64,000 bases of DNA from Roseivivax sediminis. GTDB taxonomy: Bacteria > Pseudomonadota > Alphaproteobacteria > Rhodobacterales > Rhodobacteraceae. Position numbers and translations under genes: made by a program. The notes below the pieces were generated by a model. It was not told the origin of the DNA. It saw only the letters and a list, made by a program, of their open reading frames with translations, and ran no database searches. Of this stretch, positions 28,095 to 37,151 are shown in pieces. The stretch covers positions 124,001 through 188,000 of the forward strand of contig NZ_FOMS01000005.1 in the NCBI RefSeq assembly GCF_900112685.1, in the 5' to 3' direction. How positions within the stretch are numbered: the stretch's first letter is position 1; the number at the start of each line of letters is the position of its first letter.

Positions 28095-28357
28095 TTACCC
28101 CCCTTTAATACACGGCTTCACGTACGATGCCGGCATGATCCGGACGTCGTGGCCCATGGCGATCGGCTCGCGCGCCCGTTAATGGGCCCCTGCGCAGGCC
28201 TCGAGGCAACGAGGCGGAGCGGACAGCATTTCAAAAACGCCGGAACCTGGCCGCGCCGCAGCTTCCGGCGCAATGCAACTGTGCCGTCTTACCGGGCCCC
28301 GTGGATCTGGAAGACGCTCTTGGCAAGATCGACGCCGATGGCGGCAATCCGGTCCAT
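28095..28357 (-). pseudogene. IS110-family transposase N-terminal remnant
   Basis: Read on the minus strand from ATG 28357, the DNA gives MDRIAAIGVDLAKSVFQIHG, then after damage LRRGQVPAFFEML, CLEACAGAH, GHDVRIMPASYVKPCIKGG. This is the start of an IS110/IS1111 (DEDD) transposase, with the first catalytic Asp in VDLAK. It is broken by stops after HGAR and after GAH, by a one-base deletion in a T-run near 28235, and by loss of everything after about residue 87. No inverted ends or target duplication are visible. It sits in the ~546-bp gap between prfB and mrcA; the rest of that gap shows nothing I recognise. Confidence 0.8.
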
Positions 28358-28464
28358 GGATGGCTCCCTCAATGCGTCTATGACGACACCCTATGTGGCA
28401 CATTGCGATGCCGGGAGCGGCAGCCATCCACCCCATCAATGGCGCGACTGGCTCCCACCGGCAA

Positions 28465-31017
28465 TCAGTAGAGCCCGCCCGAAGACATGGTCCCGAAATC
28501 CGCCTTCGGTCCGACAACCGCCTTGCGCCCCGTGGAAGTAGTCACTTCACGCGCGCGGCCGTCCGGCTGGATCACCTCGAAGCCCGAGCCCATGGCCCAG
28601 CCGCCATCCATCTGGACGCCGAAGATCGGCTCTTCCCCGGCGCGAAAGCACTCCGACACGACGTTGGAGCCCGAGGCATCTGCCCCGAGCCGCGAGCCCG
28701 AGAAGCGGTCGATCTTGATGAACTGACAGGCCTCGGGGACCTTGAATTCGCCGCCGCCGTATTTTGCCACCGCCTTTTGCATGAAGGACTGGAAGACCGG
28801 GCCGCACATCGACGAGCCGTATGCGCCGCGCCCCAGCGTGCGCGGCTGGTCGTAGCCGATATAGCAGCCGGCCACGATGTTGGAGGTGAAGCCGATGAAC
28901 CACACGTCCTTGGCGTCGTTGGTGGTGCCGGTCTTGCCCGCGGTCGGCACGCCAAGATCGACCGCGCCCGCGGCAGTGCCGCGCTCCACCACGCCGCGCA
29001 TCATGGAGGTCAGCTGATAGGCGGTGACCGGGTCCATGATGCGTTCGAGGTTCGACACGATGCGCGGAGACGATCCCGGCGCCACGTTGGGATTGGCGCA
29101 GTTCACGCACTCGCGCTTGTCGTGGCGGTAGACGGTGTTGCCATAGCGGTCCTGGATTCGGTCGACGAGCGTCGGCTCCACCCTCTCGCCGCCATTGGCG
29201 AACATCGCGTAGGCCGCGACCATGTCGAACACGGTCGATTCCTCGGACCCGAGCGCATTGGCCAGATGCAGGCCCATATCGTCATAGACGCCGAACCTCT
29301 CGGCGTAGCGGGCGACGGTGGACATGCCGATCTCCTGCGCGAGCCGGATCGTCATCAGGTTGCGCGACTGCTCGATCCCGGTGCGCAGGGGCGTCGGGCC
29401 GTAATACTTGTTCGACGAGTTCTTCGGCCGCCACACGCCCTGAGGGGTGTCGATCTCGATCGGGGCATCGACGACGATGGTCGCCGGCGAGTAGCCCGAA
29501 TCGAGCGCCGCCGCGTAGACGAACGGCTTGAACGAGGAGCCGGGCTGCCGCTTTGCCTGTGTCGTGCGGTTGAACACCGAATGCTGGTAGGAAAAGCCGC
29601 CCTGCATGGCCAGCACGCGGCCGGTGTTCACATCCATCGCCATGAACGCGCCCTCGACCACCGGCACCTGCCGCAGCGTCCAGCGGATGAAGCTGCCGTC
29701 GCTGTCCGATGTCATCTTGCGAACGAGCACGACGTCGCCGACCTCCAGCAGGTCGCCGGCGACGCTGGCGCGGCTCTCCAGCCGCTCGGTTTCCCGGTTC
29801 CACTTGCGGGCCCAGTCGACGTCCGCGGCGGGGATCCAGTGACCGTCCTCGTCTTCTTCGACACCCTCGATGCCGATGCGCGCGTCGCTTGCGCCGACTT
29901 CGAGCACCACCGCCGGGTGCCAGGGATCCTCAAGGTCGATGTCGCGCGGCACATCCGTCGCCGAGAGCGCCGCGCGCCAGTCCGCTTCCGTGCCCAGCTG
30001 TGCGGCCCCGATGCTCTTGCCGGTGCCGCGCCAGACCCCTCGGGATCGGTCGTAATCCTCGAGCGCCTCGCGCAGGGCGCTTTCTGCCTCGACCTGCATT
30101 TCCGGATCGAGCGTGGCTCGCACGGAGAAGCCGCCCGAGAAGAACTCCGCCTCGCCGAAATCTTCCGAAAGCTGACGGCGGATCTCGTCGGTGAAGTAGC
30201 CGCGCGGCGGCAGGCTGGCCTGGAACGGCTCGATATCGCCGCTCTGCACGGTGCGCAGCGGCTCGTTCAGAGCATCCCGGTAGGCGTCTTCGGAGATGTA
30301 GCCGTTCTGGAACATCTCTCCGAGCACGTAGTTGCGCCGCGCGGTCACGCGGTCCTTGTTGCGAACCGGATGATAGTTCGATGGCGCCTTGGGCAGCGCG
30401 GCGAGGAACGCCGCCTCGTGCACCTTCAGCTCGCTCAGGGACTTGTTGAAATAGGTCTGCGCCGCCGCCGTCACGCCGTAGGAGTTCTGCCCCAGGAAGA
30501 TCTCGTTGAGGTACAGCTCAAGGATCTTGTCCTTGGACAGCGTCTCTTCCAGCCGGGTGGCAAGGATGATCTCCTTGATCTTGCGCTCCGCCCGCCGGTC
30601 GCCGCCGAGCAGGAAGTTCTTCATCACCTGCTGGGTGATGGTGGAGGCGCCGCGGATGTCCTGCCCCCGGCTCTTCACCGCGTCGACCGCTGCCGAGACG
30701 ATGCCGCGCGCATCGTACCCCTGGTGCTGATAGAAATTCTTGTCCTCGGCCGAAATGAAAGCCTGCTTGACCAGGTCCGGGATTTCGCGCGCGGGCGTGA
30801 AGAGACGCCGTTCCTGCGCGAACTCGTCGATGATCCGGCCCTCGACCGAATAGATCCGGCTGATCGTCGGCGGCGTGTACTGCGCCAGGCTCTCGTGGCT
30901 CGGCAGATCCTCGCCGTAGATCCAGAAGACCGCCCCGATCGACAGCGCAGCCATGCCGACCCCGAGCGTGACCATCGAGAAGATGGCCCCGAAGAAGGAC
31001 ATGACGAAACGCAACAT
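28465..31017 (-). CDS. mrcA: Penicillin-binding protein 1A (glycosyltransferase/transpeptidase)
   Basis: This bifunctional enzyme polymerises and cross-links peptidoglycan in the periplasm. An N-terminal membrane helix (residues ~10-35) is followed by the GT51 domain with catalytic E near residue 89 (SAEDKNFYQHQGYD) and GASTITQQVMKNFLL, an OB-like insert, then the transpeptidase domain with SSFKPF (SxxK near 494), SRN and GKTGTTND (KTG near 694). ATG 31017 (850 residues) is preferred over 31032 because GGGAG lies 9 bp before it. It follows the amidase gene by 79 bp on the same strand, a cell-wall pair. Confidence 0.96.
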   Translation of the reverse strand: MLRFVMSFFGAIFSMVTLGVGMAALSIGAVFWIYGEDLPSHESLAQYTPPTISRIYSVEGRIIDEFAQERRLFTPAREIPDLVKQAFISAEDKNFYQHQGYDARGIVSAAVDAVKSRGQDIRGASTITQQVMKNFLLGGDRRAERKIKEIILATRLEETLSKDKILELYLNEIFLGQNSYGVTAAAQTYFNKSLSELKVHEAAFLAALPKAPSNYHPVRNKDRVTARRNYVLGEMFQNGYISEDAYRDALNEPLRTVQSGDIEPFQASLPPRGYFTDEIRRQLSEDFGEAEFFSGGFSVRATLDPEMQVEAESALREALEDYDRSRGVWRGTGKSIGAAQLGTEADWRAALSATDVPRDIDLEDPWHPAVVLEVGASDARIGIEGVEEDEDGHWIPAADVDWARKWNRETERLESRASVAGDLLEVGDVVLVRKMTSDSDGSFIRWTLRQVPVVEGAFMAMDVNTGRVLAMQGGFSYQHSVFNRTTQAKRQPGSSFKPFVYAAALDSGYSPATIVVDAPIEIDTPQGVWRPKNSSNKYYGPTPLRTGIEQSRNLMTIRLAQEIGMSTVARYAERFGVYDDMGLHLANALGSEESTVFDMVAAYAMFANGGERVEPTLVDRIQDRYGNTVYRHDKRECVNCANPNVAPGSSPRIVSNLERIMDPVTAYQLTSMMRGVVERGTAAGAVDLGVPTAGKTGTTNDAKDVWFIGFTSNIVAGCYIGYDQPRTLGRGAYGSSMCGPVFQSFMQKAVAKYGGGEFKVPEACQFIKIDRFSGSRLGADASGSNVVSECFRAGEEPIFGVQMDGGWAMGSGFEVIQPDGRAREVTTSTGRKAVVGPKADFGTMSSGGLY

Positions 31018-31096
31018 GGCTTTTTCTCCCACGAGACAGGTGAATGCGCGATAAACGGTTCACCACAATCAGTCAAAACACGTCTTCGTCCGCGAC

Positions 31097-32320
31097 CTAA
31101 CGCCGCCGCAGCCCCGCCTCGGCGGTGTCCTCGCGCTCCCACGCCTCAAGCCCGTCGCGGATGCCGCGGGCCATGCGGGCGCGCCACTCCGGATCCTGCA
31201 TGTTGCGCAGTTCCTCGTCGGTGGACAGGAACCCCAGTTCGATCAGGACCGAGGGGATGTCCGCCGCCTTCAGCACCGAAAAGCCGGCCTCGCGCAAGGG
31301 GCGCTTGTGCACCGCGCCCTCCTGCTCCTGGATACCGCCGACAAGCGCCTCGGCCAAGGCGCGGCTGCGCGGGGCGGAATCCTGGCGGGCCAGATCCATC
31401 AGGACGCCCGCGACGCGGTCATCGGCGCCCGACAGATCGAGCCCGGCGAGGATCTCTCCGCGCTCGTGCCGTTCCACCAGCGCGCGACTGGCCGCGTCCT
31501 GCGCGTCGCGGGCCAGCGTGTAGACGCTGGCGCCGCGTGCGATGCCCTCCTCGATCGCGTCGGCGTGGAGAGAGATGAAGACCTCCGCTCCGGCGCGGTG
31601 CGCGGCGGCGACGCGCGCCTCCAGCGACATGAAGATGTCGCCCTGGCGGGTCAGCGCCACCTGGAAGCCGCCCGCGCGCATCAGAACCTCCTCGAGTTCG
31701 CGCGCGAAAGTCAGCATCAGGTCCGCCTCGGTCGCACCGCCGTGCTGAGCGCCGGGGTCGATGCCGCCATGCCCGGGGTCCAGAACGACGTGCAAGAGCC
31801 CGTCTTTCGGAGGCAGCACCGGCGTCGCCGCCGGTTCGGGCAGGTCGAAGCGTGGATCCCGCGGCGCACCCGCACCGGCGGCGAAGGTCGCGGCGTCGGT
31901 CGGCGCAAGCGACACTCGCAGCATGGCGCCGCCGCCATCCTCCGACACGTCCAGCCCGGCGGTCGCGACCTCGAGCGGCCCCGCAAGGTCAGCAACCAGC
32001 CGCGACCAGCCGGCGCGGAAGGCCCCGATGCGCAGCGTCTGCACCTGCTCGCCCGCCAGCAGCGACGAGGGGTCCACCGGGCCCCAGTCCACTTCCCGGA
32101 AGTCGATCACCAATCGTGGCGGATCGTCGAGCGTGAAGATGCGCCACGGCACGCCCTGACTGAGGGCGAGGCGCATCTCCGCGCCCTGCCCCAGCCGGCC
32201 GTCGCGCACGAAGCTGCGCTCGGCGTCGAGCCGCGCGAGCGCGCCCATCTCCTGCGCCGCAGCAGGAGCCGCGACCGCAAATGCCGCCGCCAGCGCCATG
32301 CCTTTCAGTAAACCGCCCAT
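31097..32320 (-). CDS. N-acetylmuramoyl-L-alanine amidase with AMIN domain (AmiC-type)
   Basis: A signal peptide (GLLKGMALAAAFAVAAPAAA, cut before QE) leads to an AMIN peptidoglycan-targeting domain (~30-165) and a C-terminal Amidase_3 domain. The zinc ligands are recognisable in VVLDPGHGGIDPG (His), the E of ATEADLMLTFA and FISLHADA (His), with the catalytic Glu in SVLIELGFLS. It cleaves the stem peptide from glycan strands, typically at the septum. It has 407 residues. It is first in an amidase-mrcA unit; in relatives the divergent upstream gene is often rne, which is not here. Confidence 0.94.
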   Translation of the reverse strand: MGGLLKGMALAAAFAVAAPAAAQEMGALARLDAERSFVRDGRLGQGAEMRLALSQGVPWRIFTLDDPPRLVIDFREVDWGPVDPSSLLAGEQVQTLRIGAFRAGWSRLVADLAGPLEVATAGLDVSEDGGGAMLRVSLAPTDAATFAAGAGAPRDPRFDLPEPAATPVLPPKDGLLHVVLDPGHGGIDPGAQHGGATEADLMLTFARELEEVLMRAGGFQVALTRQGDIFMSLEARVAAAHRAGAEVFISLHADAIEEGIARGASVYTLARDAQDAASRALVERHERGEILAGLDLSGADDRVAGVLMDLARQDSAPRSRALAEALVGGIQEQEGAVHKRPLREAGFSVLKAADIPSVLIELGFLSTDEELRNMQDPEWRARMARGIRDGLEAWEREDTAEAGLRRR

Positions 32321-32376
32321 CGCCCTGCCCGAGCCTCTTGTGATTGTCCCGAGCCTACCGCGAATGCGGGGCGGAT

Positions 32377-32499
32377 TCACCCCTCGGATGTGATCCCGCC
32401 GGTCACACCCACGTGGGGCACGATCCGCGCGGGTGTGGCCGCCCACATCGCCGTGGCCAGCGCCACGACCAGCAAAACGGTCGTCAGCATGCTTCCCAT
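32377..32499 (-). CDS. Possible 40-residue membrane peptide
   Basis: ATG 32499 has GGAG nine bases upstream and encodes MGSMLTTVLLVVALATAMW followed by a short polar tail ending GGITSEG. One hydrophobic helix fills residues 4-20. It lies between the amidase and DsbA genes, is read toward the amidase, and ends 56 bp before it. No family is recognised. The strong ribosome site and membrane helix support it; the small size leaves doubt. Confidence 0.4.
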   Translation of the reverse strand: MGSMLTTVLLVVALATAMWAATPARIVPHVGVTGGITSEG

Positions 32500-32677
32500 G
32501 ATCTCAAGCTCCTGCCTTTTTCGTATCTGCCTCTGCCGGGCCGCTTGTTTCGCGTGCCTCTGAGTCATCAATCATCCGTCAAAGCGGCGGGCCCGTCACG
32601 ACCGATCTTGCGGCATCGGCAAGGCTCCGCCCGCGTGCGGCGCCTCATCACAAAGCGGCGACGGCCCGCCCCCCGGG

Positions 32678-32707
32678 TTGAGCTTGCGGCCCGCCCTTCC
32701 CTATGCT
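32678..32707 (+). promoter_or_regulatory. Candidate sigma-70 promoter of the dsbA-like gene
   Basis: TTGAGC (32678-32683) and TATGCT (32702-32707) are spaced 18 bp and lie about 55 bp before the start codon, matching a housekeeping promoter reasonably well. Confidence 0.4.
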
Positions 32708-32760
32708 CTGGCGGATGACGCGGCGCGCGGGCGCCGGAAGCCGTGAGAGGAGCCACGTCC

Positions 32761-33510
32761 ATGACCCCCATTCGCAGCGCCGCCGCCGTCCTGGCGCTTT
32801 GCGCGACGCCGGCCGTCGCCTTCGACATCACCGACATGACCGATGCCGAACGCGAGGCGTTCAGGGCCGAGGTGCGATCCTATTTGATGGAGAACCCCGA
32901 GGTGATCCTCGAAGCCGTCGAGACGCTCGAATCCCGCCAGGCGGCGCAGCAGGCGCAGGCGGATTCGGAACTGGTGGCGGAGCATTCGGAGGCGATCTTC
33001 GACGACGGCTATTCCTGGGTCGGCGGCAACCCCGACGGCGACGTGACCGTGGTGGAATTCATGGACTACCGCTGCGGCTATTGCCGCCGCGCCAAGGAAG
33101 AGGTGGAGCAGCTGGTCGAGAGCGACGGCAACATCCGCTTCATCCTGAAGGAGTTCCCGATCCTCGGCGAAGCCTCCGTCATCGCGTCGCGCTTCGCCGT
33201 GGCAACCCGGAACGTGGCCGGTGACGAGGCCTACAAGCAGGTGCACGACGCGCTGATGAGCATGTCGGGCGAGCCGTCCGAGGTGGCGCTGGAACGGCTG
33301 GCGGGCACGCTCGGGCTCGATGCGGACGCGATCATGGCCGAGATGGAAAGCGACGCGGTCCGCGAAGAGCTGCAGTCTGTGCGGTCGCTGGCGCAGGATC
33401 TGGCGATCAACGGCACCCCGACCTTCGTGATGGGGGACGAACTGGTGCGCGGCTACGTGACGATCGACCAGATGCGCGAGATCGTCGCCGAGGCGCGCGA
33501 GGCCGGGTGA
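32761..33510 (+). CDS. DsbA-family periplasmic thiol:disulfide oxidoreductase
   Basis: A signal peptide (TPIRSAAAVLALCATPAVA) precedes an N-terminal helical extension (MENPEVILEAVETLE) and a thioredoxin-fold domain with the active-site motif CGYC in FMDYRCGYCRRAKEE and the cis-Pro loop NGTPTFVMGD. This is the Com1/DsbA-like layout of 249 residues. It probably forms or isomerises disulfides in exported proteins. ATG 32761 follows GAGAGGAG. Its stop overlaps the GTG start of the next gene. Confidence 0.93.
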   Translation: MTPIRSAAAVLALCATPAVAFDITDMTDAEREAFRAEVRSYLMENPEVILEAVETLESRQAAQQAQADSELVAEHSEAIFDDGYSWVGGNPDGDVTVVEFMDYRCGYCRRAKEEVEQLVESDGNIRFILKEFPILGEASVIASRFAVATRNVAGDEAYKQVHDALMSMSGEPSEVALERLAGTLGLDADAIMAEMESDAVREELQSVRSLAQDLAINGTPTFVMGDELVRGYVTIDQMREIVAEAREAG

Positions 33511-34037
33511 TCCGCGCGGCAGCTCTCTGCATTGCGCTGCTGCCCGCCGGGGCGGCGGCCGAAGGTCTGGGCGACACGGCGTCGGAGCACGCTGCGCTCG
33601 GCGAGGAATTGCGCGAGCTGTTCCGCGCAGAGCCCGAACTCGTGGCCCCGGCGGTCGGCCCCTCGCCCGCGCTCGTGAACACCATCGCACGGACCATGTA
33701 TTCCGAGGAGATCGCCTCCGACCTCGCTCGGATCGAAGGCGAGACCGCCTCGTTGTTCGGGGAGGAGCGCCCCATGATCGGCGCGGACGGCAAGCCCCCC
33801 GCCATCGCGCTATTCGTCGGTCCCGCCTGCGAGGAGTGCGCGGCAGCGCAGGAGGAGCTGCACCGGCTCGCCAGCCGGCTCGGCGTTGCGGCGACGGTGA
33901 TCGACATCGGCGATGCGGAGGATGCCGCGATGATGGCGCGGCTGACGCTCGATCAGGTGCCGTCGTACGCCATGCGCGACAAGCTCATCCGCGGGCACAT
34001 TCCACCCGTGGTCCTGGAGCGCTATCTCTCCGAGTGA
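33507..34037 (+). CDS. Exported thioredoxin-like protein, CEEC motif
   Basis: The GTG at 33507 overlaps the DsbA-like stop (GTGA), so the two are translationally coupled. The 176-residue product has a signal peptide (RAAALCIALLPAGAAA), a helical region and a C-terminal thioredoxin-like half with FVGPACEECAAAQEELHRL and DQVPSYAM, where a CxxC and a cis-Pro-like turn are visible. I do not recognise a named family. Inferred: redox partner or substrate-holding companion of the DsbA-like protein in the periplasm. Confidence 0.75.
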   Translation: MIRAAALCIALLPAGAAAEGLGDTASEHAALGEELRELFRAEPELVAPAVGPSPALVNTIARTMYSEEIASDLARIEGETASLFGEERPMIGADGKPPAIALFVGPACEECAAAQEELHRLASRLGVAATVIDIGDAEDAAMMARLTLDQVPSYAMRDKLIRGHIPPVVLERYLSE

Positions 34038-34042
34038 ATGAA

Positions 34043-34065
34043 CAGGGTGGGTCCGGCCCGCCCTG
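34043..34065. terminator. Hairpin between convergent genes
   Basis: CAGGGTGGG (34043-34051) pairs with CCCGCCCTG (34057-34065) with one wobble and a 5-base loop, just after the thioredoxin-like gene and facing ispG. There is no T-run; it could act as a weak bidirectional terminator. Confidence 0.4.
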
Positions 34066-34117
34066 CAATTCCTGCCCGAAGAGGCCAAGAGGCGGCCGGG
34101 AGCGCGCGGGCTGGTCG

Positions 34118-35251
34118 CTATTCGGCGGCTTCCTTGGCGGTCGCGTCGGCGGCGTCGAGTTCCTCGGCCTTCTTCTCCACCTGTTCGACGATATGGTCGA
34201 TCATCTCGTCGTTGGACATCGAATGCGACTTCTTGCCCGCAAGGTAAACCATGCCGCGGCCCGCGCCGCCGCCGGTGAAGCCGACATCGGTCATCAGCGC
34301 CTCGCCGGGGCCGTTCACCACGCAGCCGATGATCGACAGCGACATGGGCGTGTTGATATGCGCCAGCCGTTCTTCCAGCGCCTCGACCGTCTTGATGACG
34401 TCAAAGCCCTGGCGCGCGCAGGACGGACAGGAAATGATATTCACGCCGCGATGGCGCAGGCCGAGTGATTTCAGGATCTCGTATCCGACCTTCACCTCCT
34501 CCACCGGATCGGCCGAGAGCGACACGCGAACTGTATCGCCAATCCCCATCCACAGCAGGTTGCCGAGGCCAATCGCGCTCTTGATCGTGCCGGAGGTCAG
34601 CCCGCCCGCCTCGGTGATGCCGAGGTGGATGGGCGCGTCCGTCGCCTCCGCGATGCCCTGGTAGGCCGCCGCGGCGAGGAACACGTCAGAGGCCTTCACC
34701 GAGATCTTGAACTCGTGGAAATCATTGTCTTGCAGGATGCGGATATGTTCCAGCCCCGACTCGACCATCGCCTCCGGGCACGGCTCGCGGTATTTTTCCA
34801 GAAGGTGCCGCTCCAGGCTGCCGGCGTTCACGCCGATCCGCATGGAGCAGCCGTTGTCGCGCGCCGCCTGGATCACTTCGCGCACCCGGTCTTCGGAGCC
34901 GATATTGCCCGGATTGATCCGCAGGCAGGCGGCGCCGGCCTCCGCCGCCTCGATTCCGCGGCGGTAGTGGAAGTGGATATCCGCCACGATCGGCACCGGG
35001 CTTTCGCTGCAGATCTCCTTCATCGCGCGGGCGCTGTCCTCGTCCGGGACGGACACGCGCACGATATCGGCGCCCGCCTCGGCGGCGCGGGTCACCTGTT
35101 CGATCGTGCCCTTAACGTCGGTCGTCGCGGTGTTCGTCATGGTCTGGACCGAGATGGGGGCGTCGCCGCCCACCGGCACGGAGCCGACCATGATCTGTCG
35201 CGAGGTGCGGCGATAGATGTTGCGCCAGGGGCGAACGTGGTTGAGGCTCAT
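34118..35251 (-). CDS. ispG: 4-Hydroxy-3-methylbut-2-en-1-yl diphosphate synthase
   Basis: IspG (GcpE) is the 4Fe-4S enzyme converting MEcPP to HMBPP in the non-mevalonate isoprenoid pathway. Seen are [30 protein letters not shown], the cluster-binding [14 protein letters not shown] and [10 protein letters not shown]. Its 377 residues are typical of the bacterial single-domain form. ATG 35251 follows GGAGGATCC; an upstream ATG at 35302 lacks such a site. It is preceded on the same strand by the RodZ-like gene, 95 bp away. Confidence 0.96.
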   Translation of the reverse strand: MSLNHVRPWRNIYRRTSRQIMVGSVPVGGDAPISVQTMTNTATTDVKGTIEQVTRAAEAGADIVRVSVPDEDSARAMKEICSESPVPIVADIHFHYRRGIEAAEAGAACLRINPGNIGSEDRVREVIQAARDNGCSMRIGVNAGSLERHLLEKYREPCPEAMVESGLEHIRILQDNDFHEFKISVKASDVFLAAAAYQGIAEATDAPIHLGITEAGGLTSGTIKSAIGLGNLLWMGIGDTVRVSLSADPVEEVKVGYEILKSLGLRHRGVNIISCPSCARQGFDVIKTVEALEERLAHINTPMSLSIIGCVVNGPGEALMTDVGFTGGGAGRGMVYLAGKKSHSMSNDEMIDHIVEQVEKKAEELDAADATAKEAAE

Positions 35252-35346
35252 GGATCCTCCGTCGAGCGACGCCGCGGGCCGCATCAGGGCCCGTTCCTGC
35301 ATCGCTAGCTAAACGACGGCGCGCGCCGCTTCAACCGGCGCGGCAA

Positions 35347-37011
35347 TCACTCCTCGGCGACGGGGGCCGCCGCGCCGGAAAGCTCCGCCACCGCCTGGCC
35401 CAGGACCGCGTTCTGCGCCGGGTCGGCCGGGCGCATCGTCTGCGTCACCTCGGCCACGGTCAGTGCAAGATTGTCCGCGATGGCGCCGGTGCTGCCGTAA
35501 GGTCCGTAGGTCTCGCCGTTCACCGCGAAGTAGACAGCCCCGGCATTGCCGCTGCGGATCGTCGGCGGCTCCGAGGTCTGCGGCACGTCGTAGGTGTCGC
35601 CGGCCTGCATGACGCTCTCGAACAGGTCGGCGCCGGTGGCGTCGCGCACGCGCACCCATGTTTCGGCGGTGGCCACGATCGTGACGCGGGGATTTCCCTC
35701 TTCGAGGACCTGCGGCGTCGGGGCCGGCACCGTCTGCTCCGATGGCTCGGCGCTCGCCACGCGCGGGGCGCGGTCGAGATTGAGCTCGGCCACCACGCGC
35801 TGGAGATCTGCATCCGAGGACGGCGCGGCCTCCGCGAAGCGTTGCGTCACCGCCTCGGGTTCGAGCGCGACACCGGACGTCACGGACCCGCGGGCGCCAA
35901 CCGGGCCGTAGGTCTCGCCGGCCACCGCGAAGTAGACCGCGCCGGATTCGCCGACTTGCAGGACCGGGCCCTCGACATCGGGCCCCGGGGCGTAGGTGTC
36001 GCCGGCGTTGAGGATGCCCTCGAACACCTTGGCGCCGGATGCGTCGCTCACCCGCACCCATGCGGGGCGCACGGCGATCGTGGTCACGCCGTCGCGTGGG
36101 CCGGTGACGGGCGTGCGGCTGCCGTCGCCGCCCAGCACCTCGGCCAGCGTCTGTTCGATCGCGCTGGTGGCGGAATTGGCGGTCTGCACGTTCGGCAGCT
36201 CGTTCCGGCCGGCCCCGGCGAAGGCGCCGACGCGGCTCGGATCGAGGGTGGAGATCGGCGCGTCCCGCGCCACAAGCACCGGCACGTCGAGCGCCTGCGG
36301 CCGGTAGAGCCGGTCCAGCGCCTCGTTCGACGGCGGTGAAAAGACCCCGGCGGATTCCACCGCCTCGGCCTCGTCCTCAGGCGCGGCAGGCCGGGCCGCG
36401 GCCACGGGATCGAGGTCGGACAGCACCACCGGCGTCTGATCGACCGGCGTAACCTGCACCCGCTGCACCTCCTGCAGCACGGTGTAGCCGCCGTAGCCGA
36501 TCCCGCCGATCAGCGCGGTCAGAACCAGCATGGACCCCACGGCGCCCGGCTCGATCCGCGACAAGAGGCTGTCATTGGCCGGGGCGAAGGGCAGCGCCGG
36601 TTGCTTGAACGGGTCGCGCGCGGGTTGGGCGGCTTTCGCTTCGGGGGCCTCGCGGGGACGCTTGAGCACGGAGGCCTCGGCAGACATGCCGTGCGCGACG
36701 GAAAAGCCGCTTTCCTGACAGAAGGCGTGGAAGGTCTCGTCGGGATCCATCCCGAGATAGCGCGCATAGGACCGTACGTAGCCGGCGATGAAGCCGGGCG
36801 TGTCGAAGGCGGAGGGATCGCAATTCTCTATCGCGGCGATGTAGCTCGCCTTGATGCGCAACTCGCGCTGCACGTCGAGAAGCGATTTGGCGAGCGTCGC
36901 CCGCTCCCCGCGCATGACGTCGCCGAGGCGCAGCGCAAAGTCGTCGAAACCGCGCGGTGACCCGCCCTCGGTCTCGAACCCGTCCTGCGGAGATGTCATC
37001 CGCCAAGTCAT
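35347..37011 (-). CDS. RodZ-like HTH membrane protein with two C-terminal DUF4115 domains
   Basis: An N-terminal cytoplasmic HTH_25 domain (residues ~25-100: LAKSLLDVQRELRIKASYIAAIE split, FIAGYVRSYARYLGMDP) is followed by a linker, a membrane helix (~158-180, GSMLVLTALIGGIGYGGYTV) and a long periplasmic part. The last region holds two similar DUF4115-type domains: AWVRVSDASGAKVFEGILNAG and TWVRVRDATGADLFESVMQAG, each continuing to GAVYFAVxGETYGP. RodZ links MreB filaments to wall synthesis; this protein may do so, but the duplicated domain makes it distinct. Two starts are possible (37011, 36999); neither has a clear ribosome site. Confidence 0.85.
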   Translation of the reverse strand: MTWRMTSPQDGFETEGGSPRGFDDFALRLGDVMRGERATLAKSLLDVQRELRIKASYIAAIENCDPSAFDTPGFIAGYVRSYARYLGMDPDETFHAFCQESGFSVAHGMSAEASVLKRPREAPEAKAAQPARDPFKQPALPFAPANDSLLSRIEPGAVGSMLVLTALIGGIGYGGYTVLQEVQRVQVTPVDQTPVVLSDLDPVAAARPAAPEDEAEAVESAGVFSPPSNEALDRLYRPQALDVPVLVARDAPISTLDPSRVGAFAGAGRNELPNVQTANSATSAIEQTLAEVLGGDGSRTPVTGPRDGVTTIAVRPAWVRVSDASGAKVFEGILNAGDTYAPGPDVEGPVLQVGESGAVYFAVAGETYGPVGARGSVTSGVALEPEAVTQRFAEAAPSSDADLQRVVAELNLDRAPRVASAEPSEQTVPAPTPQVLEEGNPRVTIVATAETWVRVRDATGADLFESVMQAGDTYDVPQTSEPPTIRSGNAGAVYFAVNGETYGPYGSTGAIADNLALTVAEVTQTMRPADPAQNAVLGQAVAELSGAAAPVAEE

Positions 37012-37151
37012 TGCGGCTGCCCCGATGTCACCGTCACATGTCCCGTGCCTGTATCAGGCGCGTATCCCGACTCTCTGCCTGACGAGTCGAGTCGCCCCTC
37101 TTATTGGAGCGAGCGTACCACAGGACAAGGCTTTCGACACAACTTTGAGTG

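Noticed and set aside
28393-31578. Plus-strand open frame of 1061 codons
   Set aside because: It runs antisense through mrcA and the amidase, both of which have all catalytic motifs. High GC content leaves few stops on the opposite strand.
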